From contig JANSLP010000413.1 in NCBI GenBank assembly GCA_029298735.1, positions 1 through 25,664 on the forward strand: a stretch of 25,664 bases of DNA. Direction: 5' to 3'. The translations under genes were made by a program, and so were the position numbers. The stretch is from Ophiostoma sp. CBS 140.51. Lineage: Eukaryota > Ascomycota > Sordariomycetes > Ophiostomatales > Ophiostomataceae. Shown piece after piece: positions 19,489 to 25,664 of this stretch. Position 1 is the stretch's first letter. Each line of letters begins with the position of its first letter. Below the pieces are notes generated by a model that saw only the letters and a list, made by a program, of their open reading frames with translations, did not search any database and had not been told where the DNA came from.

Positions 19489-20502
19489 ATGGCTACCGAC
19501 AGCCCCATCATCTCAACCGAGGCGTCGACGGCCGTGTCGATGGCCAACTCGCCCCGCCTTGAGCCCACTGAGGTCTCCAAGCAGGCCGACGATGCTGTGT
19601 CGGTTGAGTCCGGCTATGGCTCCGCACCACCCTCTGCATCTGCATCCACCGCCCGCCTGCCGCGAGTGTCCTTGACACCCGAGCACCTCAGACACCTCAA
19701 CAAGCAGCTGGAGAACATGGAGCCCCTGGACATCCTGCGATTCGCCAAGATCTTCTTCCCCAACCTCTACCAGACAACCGCCTTTGGCCTCACTGGCCTG
19801 GTGACCATCGACCTCCTGTCCAAGCTTGAGAAGGAGGGTCCTCCCGCAGACGCTGAGCCCGTCAACAAGCACAGCGTCGACCTCATCTTCCTCGACACGC
19901 TGTACCACTTTGACGAGACGTACGACCTGGTCGAGCGTGTGCGGGCACGGTACCCGGGCATCAACATCCACAGCTTCAAGCCTGATGGTTTTGAGACTGC
20001 CGCCGAGTTTGAGGCCACCTATGGCAAGCTGTACGAGCTGTCCGAGGAGATGTACGACTACCTTGCCAAGGTCGAGCCGCAGGAGCGTGCCTACGACAAC
20101 CTCGAGGTTGTTGCCGTGCTGACGGGCCGTCGTCGGTCGCAGGGTGGCCAGCGTGGCGACCTGGACATTATTGAGGTTGACGACGAGCGGGGCATTTACA
20201 AGATCAACCCACTTGCCAACTGGTCCTTTGGCCAGGTCCAGGCGTACGTGCGCGAGCACAACGTGCCGTACAACGTCCTGCTTGACCGTGGCTACAAGTC
20301 CATCGGCGACTGGCACTCGACCAGCCCCGTCGGCGAGGGCGAGGACGAGCGTGCTGGCCGCTGGAAGGGTCGGAACAAGACTGAGTGCGGTATCCACAAC
20401 AAGCAGTCCCGGTACGCACAGTTCCTTGCCGGGAACGCGGACCCTGCTGCACCAGAGGCTGATGCCGGTGCTCTGGCCGAGAAGCTCAGTGCCATCGCAT
20501 AA
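19489..20502 (+). CDS. MET16: Phosphoadenosine phosphosulfate (PAPS) reductase
   Basis: Single-exon CDS of 337 residues starting at ATG 19489 in the context CATC ATGG. The enzyme reduces PAPS to sulfite with thioredoxin in the cytosol, the committed reducing step of sulfate assimilation towards cysteine and methionine. Visible family marks are FGLTGLVTIDLL (in place of the usual P-loop-like start), LIFLDTLYHFDETY, LTGRRRSQGGQRGDLDIIEVD, NPLANWSFGQVQAYV, NVPYNVLLDRGYKSIGDWHS, and the catalytic ECGIH at 299-303 with Cys300. A Ser/Thr/Ala-rich N-terminal extension of about 60 residues precedes the conserved core; yeast Met16 (261 residues) lacks it. Its stop faces the oleate hydratase stop across 765 bp. 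Confidence 0.95.
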   Translation: MATDSPIISTEASTAVSMANSPRLEPTEVSKQADDAVSVESGYGSAPPSASASTARLPRVSLTPEHLRHLNKQLENMEPLDILRFAKIFFPNLYQTTAFGLTGLVTIDLLSKLEKEGPPADAEPVNKHSVDLIFLDTLYHFDETYDLVERVRARYPGINIHSFKPDGFETAAEFEATYGKLYELSEEMYDYLAKVEPQERAYDNLEVVAVLTGRRRSQGGQRGDLDIIEVDDERGIYKINPLANWSFGQVQAYVREHNVPYNVLLDRGYKSIGDWHSTSPVGEGEDERAGRWKGRNKTECGIHNKQSRYAQFLAGNADPAAPEADAGALAEKLSAIA

Positions 20503-21267
20503 AGAGGCAATCTCTCTTTCTCTGCGTTGGCGAAGTTAAAAAAGATGGGACGATGATTTGAAAGCATACTTACATGGCGTTCAGGATACCGGTTGACGGG
20601 GTTGATTTGGATAAGCGATCATTTTGATATTTCTTCTTTTAGACACGATGCATTTGTCGTGTCCTGTTTTCTTGTTTGGTTTTTATATAGTGCCGCGTGC
20701 ACTCTGGCCATAGCATGACCTTTATGATACATTCAAGAGATTAATACAAACAAGCAAAAACTCATCGTTGGTTCCGTGTTTGCCAGTCGTCTTGTGAATA
20801 GAGTGTGATGCTTTGATTGTGTTCGTGAGGAGATCTGACATTGCGAGGTCATCTGCCAGATACTTTCTTATCGGCTTCCCCTCAGTGCACGTGATTTACA
20901 AAAGCTACTCTCGGCATATCACGAAAATAAATCTGCTATTAGCACAGCCATGGTACTAGTGGATAACAAAAGAGTGCATTATTATGAGTAGTACACATGA
21001 AGTACATTTAGTGCTATGGACGTCACAGAAAAGGGCCACCACATACGGCCTTCATCGGCATCTCGACGGCGTTTTACGAAGTACAGCTCTTTTGTCTCGC
21101 ACCAACGATCTTGTTGCTTCTTTGCATAGTAGTTTGGTAATTTGTTTATTCAAAAACATGAAATCAAGTTGAAACTATTACTCATATAAACCCCCATGCG
21201 CCTGCACCACCCCACGTCCTTTTTTCTTGCTTTCCCGCCTTGCCATCCCGAAGTTCCGTGTCGACGA
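20503..21267. other. Convergent 3' intergenic region between MET16 and oleate hydratase
   Basis: The 3' flanks of two convergent genes; T-rich stretches suit 3' ends. A CACGTGA box occurs at 20888-20894. No gene is seen; the frame at 20984-21172 is short and featureless. Confidence 0.6.
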
Positions 21268-23046
21268 CTACACGAGGTGGTGCTTGTGCAGAAGTTCGCC
21301 GACTTCGGTGCCGTCCAGCTTGCTGATGAAAAACTTCCGCAGCCGCTCGGGCATCCACTTGGCCAGCTCCTTGTGGTCGCGCATGGCAATGGTTGCGTCC
21401 AGGAGTGTGCGCACATCGTACGTGGAAGCAAACACCTCGGGGATGCCCCGGTCGACCTTCATCAGCGTATAGGCCGCCTGCATGCCAGTGCGCACCGAGT
21501 ATTCCGTCGTGAAAATGGTGTCGGCAGTACCCGTCTCGGCAAACTGGCCCAGGAAGGCAAAGTTTTCAGAGCCCTGGGGCACAACATCCGGCCGGTCACC
21601 AGCAGCGCGGGGCATGAAAAAGGCCGTCACGTACGGCATCATGACGGGCACACACTTGGCAGACTCGGCAGCCAACTTGGGGATGTCGCTGACGGGCACG
21701 CCGATGTGGTACAGCCACTCTTGCGTAATCTCCTCGCCTGTGCAGTCCTGCATAGGCTTCTTGACATAGTCGCCAAGCTCCTCCACCAGCAGGCCGTACA
21801 CCCAGATGACCAGCTGGTCCTTCTTCTGCTTCTTGAAGTGCGGCTGGCGGTTGATGGTCCAGCTCATTCTCCAAGCCGAGTCGCGGGCTGTGACGATACC
21901 ACCCGTAACGACACGGCCACTGAAGGGGTCGCGCTTGCAGATCTTCTGGATATATGGCGGGATCTCGCTATCTAGGGTCGTGACCGTGGCAGACTCCCAC
22001 TTGGTCTTGGGAATGTGGCCACCAAAGACATTGGGGTGACCAAATGACGGGTCCTTGGCAGCGAGGCGGCGCCACAGATCCCAGGCGGGAGCAGGACCCT
22101 CGTTGAGGCGGGCGGCAGTGTGCTGATCGCCCAAGTCCGAGTTCTCGGTCAGCGAGCCGACGATGGTGAAGACGTACTCGTTCTCGCCAATGTCGATGCC
22201 GCCCTTCTCGCCGTCCTTGGTCCAGTGGATGCGCGTGGCGCGCTTGCTTGTGACACCGTCCTTGTCGGCTGCGCCAAACGTATAATCAATGTCGCTGACG
22301 CACGTGTTGTACTGGAACTGCACCTTGTGGTCCTCGAGGTACTTCATGAGCGGTAGCACCAGGGACTCGTACTGGTTGAACTTTGTAAACTTGAGGGTGC
22401 TGAAATCGGGCATGCCGCTGATGTGGTTGACAAAGCGGTGCAGATACAGCTTCATCTCGAGGGCTGAGTGCCACTCCTCAAAGGCAAACATGGTCTGCCA
22501 GTAGAGCCAGAAGTTGCTCTTGAAGAAGTCGGCCGAGAAGACCTCGTTGATGCGCTTGTTCTCGGCCTCCTTGCGCGCAGACAAAAACAGGCGCATAATC
22601 TCCTTCTGGGCCGTCTCGCTCAGGGTGAAGAGGCCGTTGGTGCCGGCATCCTGGCCCTGGTTGATGGTGGCGCGCTGCAGCGAGTAGTTTGGGTCGCGCT
22701 TGTTGAGCCAGTAAAACTCGTCCAGCACGCTGGCACCGGGCTCCTCGAGCGAGGGGATAGACCGGAACATGTCCCACAGACACTCAAAGTGCTCCTCCAT
22801 CTCGCGGCCGCCGCGGATGACAAAGCCCTTTTCCGGCTCGTCAATGCCGTCGAGCGCACCACCAGGGATCTTGCCCTCCTCGATGATGGTGATGTTCTCG
22901 CCAGGCATCTGGGCATCACGGACCAGGAAGACAGCCGCCGAAAGACCGGCCAGGCCGCTGCCCACGATGTACACCTTCTTGTCGTCGACGCCCTCGGCCT
23001 TGAGCGGCCGGGCAAACGCCTCGTAGTTTCCGTGGCTGTAGTACAT
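21268..23046 (-). CDS. Oleate hydratase (myosin-cross-reactive antigen family)
   Basis: Intronless CDS of 592 residues from ATG 23046-23044; an in-frame extension to 23133 starts only with TTG. The family is FAD-dependent and adds water to the cis-9 double bond of oleate to give 10-hydroxystearate. The Rossmann FAD motif GSGLAG is at 29-34, followed by ITIIEEGKIPGGALDG. RGGREMEEHFECLWD begins at 78, and Glu82 and Tyr201 (in WHSALEMKLYLHRF) stand at the same spacing as the catalytic Glu122 and Tyr241 of the Elizabethkingia enzyme (offset 40 for both). SWTINRQPHF supplies Thr397 and Asn399, matching the carboxylate-binding pair. Length is that of bacterial enzymes. No signal peptide is seen, so a cytosolic or membrane-peripheral location is expected. 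The family is mainly bacterial; absence of introns and compact N-terminus agree with old acquisition from bacteria, which needs a tree. Confidence 0.95.
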   Translation of the reverse strand: MYYSHGNYEAFARPLKAEGVDDKKVYIVGSGLAGLSAAVFLVRDAQMPGENITIIEEGKIPGGALDGIDEPEKGFVIRGGREMEEHFECLWDMFRSIPSLEEPGASVLDEFYWLNKRDPNYSLQRATINQGQDAGTNGLFTLSETAQKEIMRLFLSARKEAENKRINEVFSADFFKSNFWLYWQTMFAFEEWHSALEMKLYLHRFVNHISGMPDFSTLKFTKFNQYESLVLPLMKYLEDHKVQFQYNTCVSDIDYTFGAADKDGVTSKRATRIHWTKDGEKGGIDIGENEYVFTIVGSLTENSDLGDQHTAARLNEGPAPAWDLWRRLAAKDPSFGHPNVFGGHIPKTKWESATVTTLDSEIPPYIQKICKRDPFSGRVVTGGIVTARDSAWRMSWTINRQPHFKKQKKDQLVIWVYGLLVEELGDYVKKPMQDCTGEEITQEWLYHIGVPVSDIPKLAAESAKCVPVMMPYVTAFFMPRAAGDRPDVVPQGSENFAFLGQFAETGTADTIFTTEYSVRTGMQAAYTLMKVDRGIPEVFASTYDVRTLLDATIAMRDHKELAKWMPERLRKFFISKLDGTEVGELLHKHHLV

Positions 23047-24038
23047 TGCTGCTGGTGTCTGGTGGCTGTGATGGAGTTCAGGCAAAGAAAGTATGACGGA
23101 GAATAGGGGAAAAGATAAAGAAAAGATGTGCAATGGATGTACAAGTTTGGATCTGCTTCGTGATCGTCGTCTTTCACCGTTCCCAAGGTACTTCCGTACT
23201 CACCACTCCCATTTGTAGCAAAAAGTAAACAAGGCCCATCGTACCATGAAGCTGTGGTGCTGACACACGCCAAGGGGCCGAGAAAGCGCACGATGCTGGC
23301 TGTACGATCTCCTGATCAGAATGCATCGACTTTGCGGCCAAAGCCGGCGCCGAAAGTTGCATAGTTGCAAAGTTGCGACGGTTTAACCCTATTTGGCTGG
23401 TCTGGACTCGGCCTAGGCACTGCTGCCTTTGTGGCCAGGCAAAGACGGTGCACGTGAAGCCAGTTGTGGTCGAGTCGGCATCTTGTCGTTCCGCGACATG
23501 TGTACTTGAATCTTGTATACCGGATTCGTCTGAAGGATGCAGAATAATCATGGGGAGTTGGGATGAAGACCGTTGTCTGCTGTCAATAAGTCAAAGTCGA
23601 AAAGTCAGCCCAGGAACAGAGCTAAGCTGTTAGGCTCGCGAGGGCACTACGGCGCCCTGCTACTTGCCCCTTTTGGGCCTTGGCTCCTATACCCAGGTCA
23701 CAACTCCAGGGCGTTACTTCGTTCCTATGGGGCTCTTGACAGCGCTATTGTCGCGCTGGACGTTGGCGGCCATAGTCAGGGGAGGGGAACTGGAGGGTCA
23801 CAGTAATACCCTGATGGGGCTCTCGCTAGGGCTCAAGCAGGTGGCCTCGAGATGTCTCAGTTGGCTGCTGTAGGGGTATTAAGGGAAATATTTAGGCGGC
23901 CCTAGGCGGGCTGTTGCCCAAGACCCTCAAGGGCACAGAGTGACACAGCGCATTCCTGCACTTCGCCCGCTGCATGCAGTAGTCACGTGGTGCTCCACCG
24001 CCAACGACGTCACAGCCTCGGCCCTTTCCACCGGCATG

Positions 24039-24058
24039 GTCCCTCACTGTCCCTCACT
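24039..24058. repeat. Tandem 10-mer GTCCCTCACT x2
   Basis: Two exact adjacent copies are read directly, about 560 bp upstream of the PPCS start codon. No function is apparent. Confidence 0.8.
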
Positions 24059-24161
24059 CTCTGACTATGACTCTTTGCCGGACCACTCGATCGGGAGACA
24101 CGCAGCACCACACGAGACAGATCCGGGGGCACGGCCAGACACCACGCCATTTCACACATTG

Positions 24162-24178
24162 GGACAGACAGACAGACA
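24162..24178. repeat. (GACA)4 microsatellite
   Basis: Four GACA units plus a partial one are read directly, in non-coding sequence upstream of PPCS. Confidence 0.8.
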
Positions 24179-24609
24179 AGCCGATACAACCCTCGATCGC
24201 AGCCCATCTACAACGTGTATCGTGATCGAGCGGCTGTTCTAAGCACCGTTTCTAAGTATCGCAATTTGTGTCCCACCTGTTCACTTCCGGCCAATTGTGA
24301 GTCTCCCTGTAAGCTCTAGCTGGATGTTGGAGCTGGATGCTAGGTGTCGTGACTGTGACCTCACAAAGACAGCTTACAGCTTTTATTTGGTTGTTTGCTT
24401 GCCTTACTTGCCGAATTCCGGTTTGCCGTTCATCTCACCTTTGCATTGGCAACTCCCTGGCTGACTTGGTACACTTGAATCCTTCAGGCGTCGTCTTGAG
24501 CCATTGATTTGGTCTGGTCCATTATCACCAATCTATTTGCATAGGTTACTGCCGCCAATTCCCTCCCATTCAACTTTATTCGTCTCCAATCACACAAAGT
24601 AAAGCAACC

Positions 24610-25664
24610 ATGGCCGCATCCACCACTACTGCCGCCACCTCTGGCGGTGCTACCCAGTCGGACGAGGACCGCTACTTTAGCACCAATCCGCCACCCAAGG
24701 ATCTGGAGCAGCATATGGCCCTGGTTGAGGCCTTTGTTGACAAGCATGCAAAGGCAAACCGGCGTATCGTGCTTGTGACATCTGGAGGGACGACAGTAAG
24801 TGTTTTTATAGGGACTTTCCTCATATTAGAATATGTTGTAGTAACCGAGATAGGTCCCTCTGGAGAAGCAGACTGTCCGCTTCATTGACAACTTCTCTGC
24901 CGGTACACGTGGTGCAACAAGTGCCGAGTATTTTTTGGACGACAAGGCCGATTATGCTGTGATTTTCCTGCACCGGCAGTTCAGGTATGTACAGTATGAG
25001 GCTTTGATTGTATCGTGATTTTGCACTCTCGCAACATTTTGATTTTATTGTTCACCATACTAATGACACTTTAAAAAATAGTCTGCAGCCGTACAGCCGC
25101 CATTACTCGCATGCCACCAACAGCTTCTTGGACTTCCTGACAGAAGACGAGAATGGCCATGGCGTTCGCTCTCGTGATGAAGATGCAGACTCCATGCTGA
25201 GTGTCTGGCGCCGGTACCGCAATGCCAAGGACCGTCTTCTGGCTCTGCCGTTTGTGACCATTACCGACTACCTGTTTGAGCTGCGGGCCATCAGCCGGAT
25301 AATGCACCGCCTAGGTCCGAACGGTCTGCTATATCTAGCGGCCGCCGTGTCGGATTTCTTCCTCCCGGTTTGTGGTCCCCTGCCCGGAGCATATTTACTT
25401 TCACACGATTTCACTTGGTCTAACACAACTTATAGCCCGAGCGCATGGCGGAGCACAAGATTCAAAGCACCGATATCAACGCTGACAAGTCAGGAGGGAA
25501 GCTGCCGGGTAGCTTCGCCCTGGACGACGATGAAGAGACATTCGACAACTTTGATTCGTGAGTTTCGGCAACAGGCTATGCTCTGACGATTCTGATGGTG
25601 CGTAAACCCCCTTTCCTTGCTCTTGAAGCACACATGCTAACCGTACTAATCTTACAGTGGACAT
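24610..25664 (+). CDS. Phosphopantothenate-cysteine ligase, 5' part (runs off the window)
   Basis: Proposed exons are 24610-24795, 24854-24984, 25082-25367, 25436-25557 and 25658 onward, cut by the right edge. Introns are 58, 97, 68 and 100 nt, with donors GTAAGT, GTATGT, GTTTGT and GTGAGT, and TACTAAT branch sites in the second and fourth. All phases agree. The enzyme (yeast Cab2, human PPCS) joins 4'-phosphopantothenate to cysteine, the second step of CoA synthesis from pantothenate, in the cytosol. Marks seen after splicing are VLVTSGGTTVPLE and VRFIDNFSAGTRGATSAEYFL for the nucleotide-binding start of the fold, NGLLYLAAAVSDFFLP, and PERMAEHKIQS. A Glu/Asp/Phe-rich insertion (DDDEETFDNFDS) follows the last motif, where relatives go directly to the conserved lysine-rich strand. 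The last splice is least certain because only seven bases of exon 5 are present. Confidence 0.88.

Larger units (their letters stand above)
23047..24609. other. Divergent promoter region between oleate hydratase and PPCS
   Basis: About 1.56 kb without a recognisable gene. CACGTGA at 23451-23457 and TCACGTG at 23983-23989 are the E-box-like sites. Between about 23627 and 23930 the composition is GC-richer with repeated GGGGCTCT words (23729-23736 and 23816-23823). Short tandems occur at 24039-24058 (GTCCCTCACT twice) and 24162-24178 (GACA repeats). The frame 23940-24242 is probably chance. Confidence 0.55.

Noticed and set aside
19513..20397. Minus-strand open frame of 294 codons opposite MET16
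   Set aside because: It is a shadow of the GC-rich third positions of the MET16 coding sequence; its Val/Leu/Gly-rich translation has no family match.
22468..23106. Plus-strand open frames opposite the oleate hydratase
   Set aside because: They are antisense shadows of a strongly codon-biased gene, and the minus-strand protein carries all catalytic motifs.
23627..23935. Solo LTR beginning TGTTAGG
   Set aside because: No matching TAACA-type end, no target-site duplication and no second copy within the window, so it is kept only as a low-interest patch.

Overview
The window looks like nuclear DNA of a filamentous ascomycete (Pezizomycotina, probably Sordariomycetes; the exact genus cannot be read from the sequence). 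The signs are short introns of about 58-100 nt with GT...AG ends and fungal CTGAC/TACTAAC-type branch sites, CT-rich leaders, long intergenic stretches, and proteins of clear fungal type: a small RPEL-repeat protein, a DUF4267 membrane protein, a DUF3433 membrane protein, a Bor1-type anion transporter, a fungal Nudix hydrolase, Met16, and the Cab2-type phosphopantothenate-cysteine ligase. No rRNA, tRNA, CRISPR array, phage or intact transposon was recognised.

Layout. 0.5-0.9 kb: RPEL protein (minus). 2.0-2.5 kb: two-exon DUF4267 protein (minus). 3.3-5.7 kb: alpha/beta-hydrolase-like gene (minus) with an in-frame TAG just after the nucleophile elbow, a Gly at the expected nucleophile position, and a long Q/N/G/P-rich C-terminal tail. 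7.7-10.7 kb: DUF3433 multi-pass membrane protein (plus), convergent with a three-exon Bor1/SLC4-type transporter at 11.1-13.2 kb (minus). 13.2-17.0 kb: gene-poor stretch. 17.0-17.9 kb: Nudix hydrolase with a Ser/Ala-rich insertion (plus). 19.5-20.5 kb: PAPS reductase MET16 (plus), convergent with an intronless oleate hydratase at 21.3-23.0 kb (minus). 24.6 kb to the right edge: 5' part of phosphopantothenate-cysteine ligase (plus), with four introns visible.

The genes do not form an obvious cluster or operon-like system. There is a loose metabolic thread at the right end: MET16 feeds reduced sulfur into cysteine, PPCS consumes cysteine to make CoA, and the oleate hydratase acts on an unsaturated fatty acid. 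Shared regulation is not demonstrated. The points most worth checking are the hydrolase-like gene with its single stop codon and apparently lost nucleophile, and the intronless bacterial-type oleate hydratase. Two introns (RPEL and hydrolase) are multiples of three without stops and would easily be mis-annotated as exon.
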